A stretch of 64,000 bases of DNA. Origin: Apteryx mantelli. Its lineage: Eukaryota > Chordata > Aves > Apterygiformes > Apterygidae. A program made the position numbers and the translations under genes. Where the stretch lies: assembly GCF_036417845.1 (NCBI RefSeq), contig NC_089980.1, positions 65,036,501 through 65,100,500 of the forward strand, given 5' to 3'. The notes under the pieces are model-generated. The model ran no database searches and was not told the origin of the DNA. It saw only the letters and a list, made by a program, of their open reading frames with translations. Below, in pieces: positions 27,801-39,690 of the stretch; the stretch's first letter is position 1, and each line of letters begins with the position of its first letter.

Positions 27801-28350
27801 GAAAGAGGAGCCTTCATTCTGGTGGCTTTAAGTTTGAAGGAAAAGCTAAACTTACTGTTCCTTGGCAAAGAAGAAATGCCTGGCCGCCTGTGGTTCCCTG
27901 GAGGCTTTTTCTTCCCCGAAGGACATGATTCAGTCAGACCTCTGTGGCACAAAGCTGAACTGAATTTTCTTAGGAAAATTCTAAACAGACCTTTTTGTGT
28001 ACTGCACACCAAAAGGGGCACCACCATTTGTGTGGAAAAAGTCTAGCCATCAATTTCACTTCTGCAGGCAGAAATACCTGGCTTGTTTTAAATCGGTTTG
28101 ATCATATGTCTTTCTGAAGAGAAAATACAGTTTAAGGAAGAGATTTTTGTTATTATGCCTGTGCCCAGAGCTTCTGCCTCTTTCATAGGTGAGATGATTA
28201 AGCCCATACTGTTGCACAATTATGTATATGGGATACTAAAGAAACAAAGATAACTTCTCACAAGCAAAGCAAACTTGTGAATCATTTTTCTAGGTTTGTA
28301 TGTGGTCAATACCACTGTCTGTTGGAGTGCCTTATATATACACCATAATA

Positions 28351-28470
28351 TCCCTCATTTCAAATGAGAAATTGAATAATTTGCCTAAAGTCATGAAAAA
28401 TTTTAGACAGATGAAGCATCAGGACCACAAGGACTACAGAGTCCTTGTCCAGTGCCTTAACATTAAGAGT
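28351..28470 (-). mobile_element. MIR-like SINE remnant
   Basis: The plus strand follows antisense MIR closely in order: CCTCATTTCAAATGAGAAAT, then AATAATTTGCCTAAAGTCAT, then a CTACAGAGTCCTTGTCCAGT segment ending CCTTAAC. This is an ancient amniote SINE fragment within SAMD5 intron 1. Confidence 0.65.
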
Positions 28471-28678
28471 AAACTTTCTTACATATAAATAACAGAAAAG
28501 CAATTGAGGAATAAACAGTAACTTAGATATATGGCAGTTAGGTTTACTGTTTGTTGAAGTGTGTGTGTGTGTAGTTCTGCAAGAAGTTATGGGATATGTA
28601 ATTGGCTGGATGTCTCACCCTTTCCCTGTATTGGTGGTTCTGTCTGCATATTTCATTATGAAGAGTGCCCATCTGCTA

Positions 28679-28718
28679 ACATATATAATTATATACATAT
28701 ATATACACTTTACACATG

Positions 28719-28752
<34 letters not shown>

Positions 28753-28766
28753 AATATATATATAAA
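28679..28766. repeat. Compound (TA)n/(CA)n microsatellite
   Basis: TA-rich sequence leads into about twelve uninterrupted CA units (about 28719-28740) and then further TA units. It resembles the tract at 24753-24824 in composition. Confidence 0.95.
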
Positions 28767-29481
28767 CCTGAAACATACCCACAGGTATTGCAGAATTTTT
28801 GAAATGTGCAGTAGAAGAGTTTGAAGTGCCAGGAGTATCATTATTGCAGACTAGGAGTGAATCCATTGCATCACTTACAGGAGATGACTTACTGGTTTGA
28901 GATTCTTTCAAAACAGGAGAGAACAGAATGAACAGAATGAGGTTTAACTTTTAAATTTCTTGCTTTGTCAGTTTGAATAAGACCTTTTGCTTTGTGTTTG
29001 ACAAAGCTATCTGGTTCAATCTCTTTGTCTAGGCTAATATGACGTCTTGTATTGATGTGCTTATCTTGACAAATGTGGTGGCTTGTATATGCTACAGGAA
29101 TCGTCATTTATTAAAAGAATATGGCAACGCTATGTTTAGCACTGCCATGTTATTTTAAGAACGGCTCTGCTGCAGGAAGTGGAGAATTGTGTGAACCTTC
29201 CCTGACACTGCCAGTCTGCAAGCCAGGCTGGCCCAAAACACGGCGTGTAGTGAGTCGTTGAGTCTGTTAGTTTTGTCCCTTGCAGATAGTTTAAAAAAAA
29301 AAAAAAAACCCAAAAACTTTTCCCTTATGATTTAGCAAAACAAAACAAAAATGGTTTGTCAAACAAAACACAGCTATAAAGGCCTTCGAATGATACCCTG
29401 TCCTTGTTCTCTCAAACTGTTAGCAGTGTGTGAATTAGTGATACATGCCTCACTGGAGCTGTGCTACTCAAGTTGGTCTCA

Positions 29482-29550
29482 TTCCCAGTGAAGTCAGTGG
29501 GGGTTTTGCCAGTGATTTCATTTGATGCTGGGTTTGGCTTGAAGTGTTCA
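29482..29550. repeat. Old dispersed repeat fragment sharing an inverted motif with 35655-35725
   Basis: It contains AAGTCAGTGGGGGTTTTGCC then AGTGATTTC, an imperfect inverted repeat around TTTTGCC. A closely similar arrangement occurs at 35655-35725, so both are probably fragments of one dispersed amniote element. I cannot name the family. Confidence 0.45.
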
Positions 29551-32341
29551 AATTTAAATCAGCTAACAAGCACACCCTTACCAACTGTAATTGTTGTGAT
29601 GGGTGAGAACAGTATGTCATAAGATGAGAACTATAAATATAGCAGTAGCATGCAAAAAGCAATCAGAACTTTTCAGAGCATTAAACATCACCATTGCCAG
29701 TTTGAACAGCAGCAAGGCAGAGTTCTGAATAGAGGTCTTACAGATTCACACCAGGATAAATGTTCAGTAAACATTTTCTGAAATCTGCATTGATGTTTAT
29801 TGGCTGTAATCAACTAAATAGTTTTTTACAGTTGTCCTCTTAGTAACTTCAAATCAGGGAGAAATGGCATATATAAAGTAGAAGTTACAACTGGATACAA
29901 TTGTACATCCTCCACGTGTTCTTTTTTCCCCCAGTAAGAATTGCTTTGGTTTTGATGATCCACAGCCTGAAGTATGGATACAGTGTTATCACTGCATATG
30001 ACATCAATGGGAACATTACAGAGACATGCAGTCCAGTCCTGATGTCTGTGCCTTAGAAATCATACAGTAAGTTTTGAGGGAGTTCAAAACAGAGTTAAAA
30101 ACCCTGAAGAAAACTCATCTTTTAGTCAGAAACTAAGGAAGGCTTGAACTGTTTTTTCCCAGAATTAAAGTGGCCACTTGACCATACCCTCAGAGGCATG
30201 ACGGGAGATATTTTAATAGCAGGAAAAGACATTGTGAACATCAGTGGCTGAGAGCTGGAGCTAGGCTATTCATGCAGTGAAGAAGGCCAAAAGCCTGTAA
30301 AAACTGTAAAGTTAATTAACTAATAAGTCAATATTCCATAGAGAGGAAAAAAAAAAGTGTAGGAGCAGGTTCCAGTTCTGCAGCAGTGCCCTTGGCTTGT
30401 GGATAAAGATGTTTCCTGAGAGCGAGTGTTCTGCACTAGCAAGCTCCTGTGCCTTGGGCTCCAGAGCCCCCAGCCCTGCCATCCCAGAGCCCTCTGCCCA
30501 GCCCAGCGCTGCTTGTGTCCCAACTTCTCCTAAACCATCTCCCCTAAGTCTGCCTCAAGGCACACTGTATCTTCCCTAAGACCAAAGTCTTTCCCACTTG
30601 AGAATCTATAGATTTTGCCTCAAGTCTCCCTAACCTTTTTTGCCCCACCCTTATTCACTCATCAAAGCTGAGGAATGTTAACCATGATCTGGTTCAGTGG
30701 AAAGAGAGAACCTGAGGCAGCAATACCTTTTTGTACTCCATCTTTCTCACCTGATTCCTCCCCATCCCAAGTCCTGCATGAATTTTAGTCTATGTCCCTC
30801 TCCTGCTACCCCAGATTCTCAGGCAGTAACTCAGATCCTTCTCTTTCCTCCTCCCTGCTCCAGTGAGACGAAAGACTTTCCTTCCCACTTCAGAGAGTGG
30901 GGCCATTGCTTCTCTCTTTTTGGCCATCTGTGCCCTCAGCTGCCCTCCCGTTGACCAGCCTGGGTGGCTGGGCCTGAGTCATTGTCTCACAGAACCACAG
31001 CTCTAGATTTGGATCTAAAAAATTCCAATCTTAACACTCTGCCACAAGTTGCAGTTATCGAAAGATCCTCCAGCCTGAGTTCTGTGGCAGACAGAAGGGA
31101 GCGATCTAGGAAAAGAAGGATGTAGTGTAGCCTTAGAACACATCTGTGAAACTGTCTTAACTTTTTGAAGCAAGACTGAGTGTCTTGCCAGAAAGATAAG
31201 CTATAATTTCACTGTTATGAGTCCAGTGCAAAAATACTGAAATATTTTTTCGCATAATTTTTTAGTTCTAATTACATGACCAGGATAATCCCACATAACT
31301 ATAGCATTTCTGAATTCTTCTCAGATTGTTTAACTGCTGCAAAATGGTTTTCTTCAGATTTTATTTAAACCTGCCCTACTGATAAATGCTAGTGTTTTAC
31401 TGCACTGAGAATTCTTACATGAATGTACCTCTGATTTTTTTTTTTTATACACCTCGTAGTTTAGGTTTCCCCATAATTAGTCCAGCTGTTCGTTTAGCAG
31501 AGGTTTTTCCATAGCTAATGAATGGGAAGTACCAGAATAAATAGTTATCGAGAATTGATTTGTCCTTGAGAAGCTCTGTTGTAGATCTTCGTGAACTAGT
31601 TCCTCATCTAAAAATGTTAACCCAAGATAAGAATGGATGCCTATTTCAGCCTCTGTGATTGCATTCTCTCTCATCTCAGACCAAATTTCACAAGCAATTT
31701 TCATTTTAAAACACCATCCTGAAGAAACTCAAAGGTTAATAAAGAGTACTGTAGAAATAACCCAGCGAGGAGGCCTGTTCGTATTATTATGTAAAGGTGT
31801 TAACATTCAAAAAAGGGAGAAAACAGAAGTTAAGAAAATGTGACTGAAACTATATTTAGAGATCTGGAAAAAGTCACTTCCGTGTCACTCACTTTGTCAT
31901 TTTCAGATGAAAAAAGTTATTAGATTTTTGCTATGATAACTTCTAAAGAAAACTTTGAAGAGAGAATATTTCAGATGGAGGATTTTAACACACATTTGAT
32001 ATTTATACAGTGGTAAAAAAATAATGCTCTGTGCTTGTGGAGGAAGATGGAACAGGAGAAAGTTTGAAAAGAATACCACTAGCTGTTTTCTTTCCAGGTC
32101 TAAAAATTACATATGGTAAGAACATACTCCAGGCAGTCAGTGACTAGCAGTTGTAAAATGCAAGTGTGACCTTCCCAATAAAGTAACGTGACACAAACTA
32201 AAAGAACAAGACATATGTAGTCAATGATTTTGTATCTCTTTAAGAAGTAACACTAGTATCCCTAGCAAGGTTATGGCAAAATTCCCCTGAAAAGAAGTGA
32301 CTTCATTCCCCATATTTGTCATCTAAAAATTCAACGTTTGA

Positions 32342-33286
32342 AGTTTGTTCAACTTCTTCATCAATGACCTGGATGAAGGCACAGAGTGCACCCTCAGCAA
32401 GTTTGCTGATGATACAAAACCGGGAGGAGTGGCTGATACACCAGAGGGCTGTGCTGCCATTCAGAGAGACCTGGACAGGCTGGAGAGGTGGGCAGAGAGG
32501 AACCTCATGAAGTTCAACAAAGGCAAGTGCAGGGTCCTGCACCTGGGGAGGAATAACCCCATGCACCAGTACAGGTTGGGGGCTGACCTGCTGGAAAGCA
32601 GCTCTGCGGAGAAGGACCTGGGAGTGCTGGTGGACACCAAGTTAAGCATGAGGCAGCAATGTGCCCTTGTGGCCAAGAAGGCCAATGGTATCCTGGGGTG
32701 CATCAGGAAGAGTGTTGCCAGCAGGTCGAGGGAGGTGATTCTCCCCCTCTACTCAGCCCTGGTGAGGCCACATCTGGAGTACTGTGCCCAGTTCTGGGCT
32801 CCCCAGTACAAGAGGGATGTGGCACTACTGGAGCAAGTCCAGCGAAGGGCCACAAAGATGATTAGGGGACTGGAGCGTCTCTCTTATGAGGAAAGGCTGA
32901 GAGAGCTGGGCCTGTTTAGCCTGGAGAAGAGAAGGCTGAGAGGAGATCTTATCAACGTGTACAAGTATCTGAAGGGAGGGTGTCGAGAGGATGGGACCAG
33001 ACTCTTTTCAGTGGTGCCGAGCGACAGGACGCGAGGCAATGGGCACAAACTGAAACACAGACACTTCCATCTGAACATGAGGAAAAACTTCTTCAGTGTG
33101 AGGGTGACAGAGCACTGGAACAGGTTGCCCAGAGAGGTTGTGGAGTCTCCTTCTCTGGAGATATTCAAAACGCGCCTGGACGCAATCCTGTGCAATGTGC
33201 TCTAGGTGACCCTGCTTGAGCAGGGGGGTTGGACTAGATGATCTGCAGAGGTCCCTTCCAACCTCAGCGATTCTGTGATTCTGTGA
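32342..33286 (+). mobile_element. CR1 LINE, 5'-truncated, with open reverse-transcriptase C-terminal frame
   Basis: A frame open from 32342 to the TAG at 33203-33205 (287 codons) encodes the C-terminal half of a CR1 reverse transcriptase. It begins within the palm at [11 protein letters not shown], carries the catalytic FADDTK (FADD at about residues 20-23), then the conserved [41 protein letters not shown] and [23 protein letters not shown] blocks. A short 3' UTR ends in two ATTCTGTG octamers (33270-33285), the typical CR1 terminus. The endonuclease domain and the N-terminal part of the reverse transcriptase are absent, so the copy cannot be autonomous. An in-frame stop at 32339-32341 lies just upstream. 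The lack of internal stops indicates a comparatively young insertion. It is in sense orientation inside SAMD5 intron 1. Confidence 0.95.
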
Positions 33287-35654
33287 AGCATTGTTGAAAA
33301 ACACTATATATCCTTTCAGTAGTGTTTTGGGTCCTGGTGCAATCATTTCTTGGGAAAAGGATTTTGTTCTTTTTAATAGAAAGGCATGCAAGTGCCATAT
33401 AGTGAAAAGAAGGGAACTAACTTGAATGTCCGGAGGGTAGCAATGGAAATGAGCAGAGCTGTGCTTGTTCCTGAGCTCCCAGGGAAGTGGCCTCCATGCT
33501 CTTTACTCTCTTTAAATATCAGTAGCACTGCATAGTATTTAACCAGTTTGGGGTATTTTTCCATTGGCATTTAGATAATCTGCAATGCCATTTGTCATGA
33601 AGTAAGTTGTATGTGTTTGGAAAAGCTCATGTCAACATGCTGTAACAAGTAGATGACAAAGTGGGTGTTGTGCATCTCAAAATATTATGAATCTTACAAA
33701 ATTGGATGGTTTTCATATGAATCTAAAGTAGTGGGCATTTATCCACCTATACAGGAACTGGTCAAGACTTTTGGTGTTGCCACAGGTGACTATTACATCT
33801 TAGTGCTGAAAGTTTGCTTAAAAGAGAACTTATTTTCTAAACTTAAATACATTAAAAAGAACTGTTTATGCAAGTCAATTCTTATGGTGTCTAACAGGAA
33901 ATAAGCCACTGCAGTATATCCTTCCTGTGTATGTGTATAATGGTTTTGGTTTAAGGAAGGAGCATAGACTTGTCCAGGAGAACAAATTCCGTTTATAGAA
34001 TTTGTGTTATAGTTCTTTAAATGGCTGAAACTAATGTAATAGTTAATAGTATCGGCCTGGATTTGGAAAATAAGGCTGAAATTCCTTTGTGCTGAACACA
34101 CGTCTTCCTACATAGATAAAGAAATGAGCATCATCCTTTTAATAAGAAATAGCTTCAGACTTACTGAGCACAATGAATATGAACTGAAATTCAAGGAAAA
34201 GGTAGTGAAGGAATTTCACAAACTTATTTTCCTCTTCCCTTCTCATGCCTTTCTTGTTTTATTTATCATGGAAGATTTTTTTCTCCAATTTGAATTGGCT
34301 ATGCAATTGGACAGAAACAGTTACATCTTTTTAATTAGGACAATTCTAACTTCATAATTTTCCTCTTTTGTTATTTCCCCCAATATTCTGTGAAGTTAAG
34401 AATATATATTCCATATACTTGCTAGTTTTCAGCTCATTTCTAATTTTCAGTTTCATTTCTAATTTTTATACATGATAGTTTTCAGTTCAGTTCATTCAAT
34501 TTCTGTTCTTAAATGTTCAGCATGTACTATTTTAACTGAAGTGGTAGCGTATTCCTTCAAACACACACAGTATTTTAATACATTTATAAACTTTTGGAGG
34601 TAGTGTTCTAAGAATGACTTTCAGAATGATTCAGGAATTTTCACTAATCATCACTAACTAAAAACATTTCACTAACGTTTGCTTCTTTACACAGTTCCTC
34701 TCAGAAGTTATCTTGGCTCTTAAGTCATACCAACTTTGGCTTTTTAAAATATTTGCTGATGTGGTATTTTATTTTGCTGGCTCTTGGTGACAAAAGCGAA
34801 CACTCTCCATTCTCAAGGGCATTGCTCTTGACCAACCCTTTCTTATTTTAAAATGGGTTTGGCTTGTGAAGTGTTATAATTACAAAAAATTTTTCTTGCA
34901 ACTGTTTCAGATAATTTTTTGAATAGTAAATAGCACACAGACAAAGAGTAACACACTAATAGAGCAATATTTACATTTTTCATATTACATGGTTTTAGGG
35001 ACATGTAGTTTGTGTGAGGGACTTCTTAATGCATTGTTAATTTACATCCATTTTTAAGCTTTGTGTTATATATGAACCTTAGTTTTGATATTGTCAGTGT
35101 TTCACTGCAGTTACACACATTAGACAGTGTCAAGAATATGGAACACTTCAATGTTAACATTGTAAGCCACAATTGTCACAGAGATATTTTTTCCTCTAAA
35201 AAGCTTCTGACATTAACTAAATTCCCTTTTATATGATGATGTTCATGTGCTTAACAATTGGTACATCAGGATGTTTTACGAAAAACTGCTATTAGAAAAT
35301 ATGGCAGCCATTAAATGTAAATAGGCATGCCTTAGTAAAACATATCTTGTCAGCGGATGTTTAGTTTTTAGTTTTAGGGATTTTTTTTAATACTTTTAAA
35401 ACAGATTACAGCTTTGACTTTTGGTCTTAAATATACCTTTTCTGCAGTCTGTTTGCTAGCTGCTTGAAAGTGAGTCTTTCAGAATATATAACTGAAACAC
35501 CATTCAAACATGTATATTGCTAGTTAAATAGCTCTTTGATGTAAGAGGAGACTTTTGAATTTTAATAATTAAGTGTTATCAGTTGCCTCATCTATGGGAG
35601 GATTTTCAAAAGCAGAAGAATGTTTATAGTAAATTCTGTTAGGTGTGTAGTCTC

Positions 35655-35725
35655 TGACCCTGTATCATGAAAGTCAGTGGAAATTTTGCCACTGATTTTT
35701 TGGGGGAATAGACTGAGGTTTTTGC
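35655..35725. repeat. Old dispersed repeat fragment, second copy of the inverted motif
   Basis: AAAGTCAGTGGAAATTTTGCC (its core AAGTCAGTGG...TTTTGCC) then ACTGATTTTT parallels the copy at 29482-29550 in order and spacing. Confidence 0.45.
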
Positions 35726-36007
35726 AGAGGACTTATAATTCTACTTTCAAAGTACTATGCACAAAACATTAATCATTATGGTTTCTGGTCTTTGCCTTGC
35801 CTTGATCTAAATGGCTTATTAAACATATTTTTATTAGCTGCTGTTTCCAAGAACTTATGTCTGGTAATGGTTTGTGAAAGTTTTCTGGTTTTGAAAGGTC
35901 CTTTCTCTTCAGTGTGCCAAAAAAAGGAATAAGCTGCTGACATTTCCTTTTTTTTCTTTCTTTTCCTGGTAATATTGCCATCCATGTAACATTAAATTGA
36001 TCTGTAC

Positions 36008-36068
36008 CTCTTTTCTTTCTTTCTTTCTCCTTGCTTTCTTTTTTCTTTTTTTTTGCCCTCTCTTTCCA
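36008..36068 (+). repeat. Pyrimidine-rich (TTTC)n tract ending in CAG
   Basis: About 60 bases of almost pure pyrimidine end in CTCTTTCCAG, a strong-looking 3' splice site. The phase-0 reading after it stops after four codons, so it is not the SAMD5 second exon. It is probably a simple repeat. Confidence 0.8.
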
Positions 36069-36710
36069 GTTTGGAGACATGTGAAGTAAGCTGTAACCTG
36101 TCAAACAGTGTGATGAGATTTTGGGTAATTTTCCATTTTCATCCAGAAGTGAATGAATAGAAAACATTACCAGTAAGAAAGAGATGCTTGTTGATAGATG
36201 AACAATTTTTATACAACAAGGAATCGGAAAAGCTGGTAATTGTGCTGTGATTATTTGCTGATGCTGGGTAGTTCTTTCAAAAGCATTTTTTTAGCCTATT
36301 TAAGAAGAGTTAGAATCCTGTATGTTAATTATAGGTGTCTTAGTGAGCTTAAACTGCCTGAGAGAAGCTAAGCTTGCAAAGAAGATAAAAGCTGCAGTAA
36401 AGAAGTCGTAGGAGCAAGGAGGTTGAGAGAAAGGTTTTTAGATTGAGATTTTATATTATGTTGTTTTGGAACTATGTACCCAAAGGAGGAGATCACTTTT
36501 TGACTTCAGTGCAATGGTGGAATTTGTTTGGAGATGGGTAGATTGGTCTATTTACATGTTCTGTCAATCTTAAAGGTGGAAATTTGGCAGACGTTGTAAC
36601 TAAGATATTCACATTTCCTTTTCTTTTTTTATTTAAAGCAGTGTGTTTAGAGGAGTTATTGGCTGTCTGCCAATACACTCCTTTACTTTTCCTTCAGACA
36701 GAATTTCTGG

Positions 36711-36821
36711 TTTCTGTTTTTTTGTTTTTTTGTTGTTTTGTTTTTTGTTTTTAGGTTTTTGTTTTTTGTGTGTGTGTTTTGTTTTTTGTTTTTTTGTTTT
36801 CTTTTTTGTTGTTTTTGTTTT
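36711..36821. repeat. Low-complexity T/G tract
   Basis: About 110 bases consist almost only of T with regularly spaced single G (TTTTTTG-type units) and one short TG run near 36769. Reading it on the minus strand gives a Lys/Gln/Asn/Thr-rich frame that is an artefact of composition. Confidence 0.9.
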
Positions 36822-37379
36822 CCTCAGGACAGCTGATAAATACACGTTTAGAGACCCTGTAAGCCTTTTGCCTGTGCACATGTAGGCCGCTTTATGTGAG
36901 CCTGGAAATGAAAAAAGGCCTAAAAGAGTATGCAAAGAATGCTGACTCTAAGGATTTTTATGTTCCCAAAAATGAATATAAAGAATATTTAGACCTTGAG
37001 TTTCCAAATACTGTCAGTGTCTTTTAAATACAAGAAAAAATTGGAAGAGAAAACCTTTTTTTTTTTTTTTTTGGTAGGTTCATGTTTAGATCACAGCTCT
37101 GGATGTTGTTTAGACAGCTTGCAGCTGAAGGATATGTTTAGAAAAAGACTCCCGCAGTTTTATGCAAACTCTTCCACTGTACAAATAACTAAGTGGTACC
37201 GCTACATGAAACTGAACCAACTGTATATTCCTAAAGAGCAAAAAAGGAATGAAATTGGTGGAGCAATTTCTAAGTTTTGTCTTCAAAATGCCCAAGATTT
37301 GCTTAAACTGGTATTGCCAAAGTTGTAAGAATAATGACATCAGATCCACACTGAGAGTTAAATGTCCTTCTGCAGTTTG

Positions 37380-38740
37380 GCTAATTGGTAGTACCAACCC
37401 ATACTAATTTTTGTGATTAAAATATTTTCTCAAATGGATTTAAGTGTTTTCCTCAGGCATTAGCTGGATTTTGAAAATACTGGTTGACAAGCACTTGTCT
37501 AATTTTAAGATCTCCAGAAATACAGTCTCTGTAATCTTAGCTATCATTCTTCTTACAGTGCTGAAGTGTCTCTTGCATTGAAGGTTTTTCCTAATATCTT
37601 AGCTAAATCTTCCATGCTATAATTTCAGTTCATTACTTCTTGCCGTGTTTGCTAGGAGCATGGAAAACAGATTTTTCTTTTGCTCTGGCAGTAAGCTTTA
37701 GCTACTTGAAGGCACTATTAAGTCCTTCCCAAATGTCTCTGGTAGAATAAAGAAGATGGTTCATTATCCTCCTTCTAGGTAACATTTTCTAGACCTCTTA
37801 TCATTCTTTGAAGTTGGTGCCTTCTATACTCTGTCTTGAGCTGGTCTGTGGGGTTCCTGAGGTGTTCTGGACATGGTCTCCCGGCTGAGGTCTTATTGGT
37901 GTTGAGCAGAATGTTAACTACTTCGTCTTTGCAGTTTATAATTTTATTTGTCTACCACAGTGTGGCTGTTATCACTTTTGTAATGTTATGTTATGTTATG
38001 TATTGTATTATATATACTCATGCCTTGAATCTACAATAGGCCCCGAGAGCTTAAGGTAGCTGAACTAGCCAGTTGTTTCCTGCTGTTTGTGGAGGTAATG
38101 ATCCCTGCTCAGGTGCACTTTCTTGCTGCTGTTCTTGATGAATAACATCGTTTTATTTGCCAGACTGTCCCTCTAGTTTAAGACTGTTTTGAATTCTAAG
38201 CCTGGCCTCCTATGAGATAATGGTGCAACCAGTTGAATGTGACCTGTTGAGATAAAAAATGTTCTCTGTTTCATCATCCAAATCAGTAATAAAGATAATT
38301 ATTGCTGTACTGAGGACAAAACCCTGTAATATTTCTCTTGATACCTCTTTGAATTTTGGCATATATATTTTGTAAATATGTTTTTTCAAATACTTTGAAC
38401 TCATGTATTATTTTTCCTTACACCATGCTTCCCTAGTTTGCTAATACAAATGTCATGTGAAACAGTATCAACAGACTTACTGAAGTCAAGATTTATGGCA
38501 TCTACTTATTTTCCTCCCGCCAGGAGTTTTGTTATCTGGTATTCAAGGAGATTAGGCTGATTTGACATAATTAGTTTTTGACAAGCCTATGTTGACTGTT
38601 AATCATCTTGTCATTTTTTGATTCATGAAACAAAAGCATTTTTATGTAGGAGGATCAATAAGTTTTTCCTGTACAGCAGGATAATTTTCTTCAGACAAAT
38701 ATAAGCTTGTTTGATCCTTCTGTTGATCTTTTAGGTCCTG
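37380..38740 (-). mobile_element. Ancient CR1/L3-like LINE remnant, minus strand
   Basis: On the plus strand the sequence follows the antisense of an old amniote CR1/L3-type element: a TTTTCTAGACCTCTTATCATT stretch near 37790, a GTTCTGGACATGGTCTCC-like stretch near 37865, AATCAGTAATAAAGAT near 38282 with the following GAGGACAAAACCCTG, and ACAAATGTCATGTGAAACAG near 38448 continuing into the TTGACAAGCCTATGTTGACTG block near 38580. It is highly diverged, has AT-rich insertions such as the ATGTT run near 37985, and no coding capacity. Ends are approximate. Confidence 0.7.
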
Positions 38741-38818
38741 GTTGCTGTTACAGCACTAGTTGTGAGTGAGGGTTGTGTGCTTTCTGGATGCACAGCAGAC
38801 CATTTCCTGGGGTGTATA

Positions 38819-38870
38819 CTAGTGGTCTAGTTGTGATCCCCATGCTACTGGTCTAGCTGTGATCATGAAG
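38819..38870. repeat. 26-bp imperfect tandem duplication
   Basis: Two adjacent units share CTA-TGGTCTAG-TGTGATC (38819-38844 and 38845-38870) with a few substitutions. It lies just past the old minus-strand LINE remnant. Confidence 0.75.
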
Positions 38871-39596
38871 CTAACCTAGTAGGTGAACTCCTGCGTAGAG
38901 CTGTTTGCCCCTACATATCTGATGTCTTTAGGGCACAGACATCTGTGTCTATTCTGCATTTCGCTTTCTGCTGGTTTACTAGTAGAAAAGGGAAATGAGT
39001 TTGCAAGTGGGAGGATAACTCTATGCTGCGTTTTAGCACTTTGTGCCTAAAGAGAGTTAGTCTGTAGGCAATTTAGGAGTGCATACGTGCAGAAGTGAAG
39101 CCTGCAAAAGAAAGCCTTGAGACACTTGCATAAATCATTTCCTGAGGAGTGCTGTGTGCATTTTGACCACTGCCAAGGATCTGGCCTGATGTGTATTGAA
39201 TGCTGTATGCTGCACGGCATTCATTCTGTTATTCAAAACACAGCTGAAGAAAACAATAATGTGCCTGGGTCACAGATGAATCATGATTACATTTCTCAAC
39301 CCTCAGGCATATCTTTATTAGTCTGACTCAAAAGTGTAAACTATGGGAAACACTTTCCCTACTGAGCATGTCACGTAGAAATAAATGTGTCTGTTCTGCA
39401 TCTCCCTGCAGATGTACCCAGTTCAGGGTCACATACCCAGTTCAGGGGTAGGACTAATTTTTAATCACAGCTGTTTGGGTCTCCCATTCTCCCTCTCATC
39501 TATGCTGTTCTGCAGTCTCTCTTATATCAAGACCTTAAAAAGTTTTACAGACTTTTTGTAGGTCTGGCAATGGGCAGAGAGGTATTCTGCAGGCTG

Positions 39597-39690
39597 TTTT
39601 TTACAGAGAGGTAGACTGATGTGGAAGAAAACCCAGATGATTAATTTGCTCAAGTTTACACAACATGTTAGGGACAAAGGGTCTGGAATA
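39597..39690 (-). mobile_element. Possible MIR-like SINE remnant
   Basis: TTTTTTACAGAGAGGTAGAC followed by ATTTGCTCAAGTTTACACAA and a GTTAGGGACAAAGGGTCTGG stretch parallels antisense MIR (fall-off from the A-rich 3' part through the core). Divergence is high. Confidence 0.45.

Larger units (their letters stand above)
22571..32341. other. Intron 1 block, part 1
   Basis: AT-rich intronic sequence. It holds two TA/CA microsatellites, a MIR-like remnant at 28351, an old inverted-motif fragment at 29482 and a TG-rich patch near 25186-25231. No exon or RNA gene was recognised. Confidence 0.6.
33287..37379. other. Intron 1 block, part 2
   Basis: AT-rich intronic sequence between the young CR1 and the ancient LINE remnant. 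It holds a pyrimidine tract (36008), a T/G tract (36711) and a T17 run (37056-37072) followed by GGTAG and an open frame to 37328 without an ATG at its start; I do not recognise it. Confidence 0.55.

Noticed and set aside
32345..33205. Treating the long plus-strand frame as a host gene
   Set aside because: Its sequence is CR1 reverse transcriptase throughout and ends in the CR1 octamer repeats.
36633..36935. Lys/Gln/Thr-rich minus-strand frame
   Set aside because: It is the complement of a T/G low-complexity tract.
37056..37328. T17 plus GGTAG acceptor-like site followed by an open frame, considered as SAMD5 exon 2
   Set aside because: In phase 0 the reading stops after three codons (GTT CAT GTT TAG), and the open frame needs another phase and has no SAMD5 resemblance.
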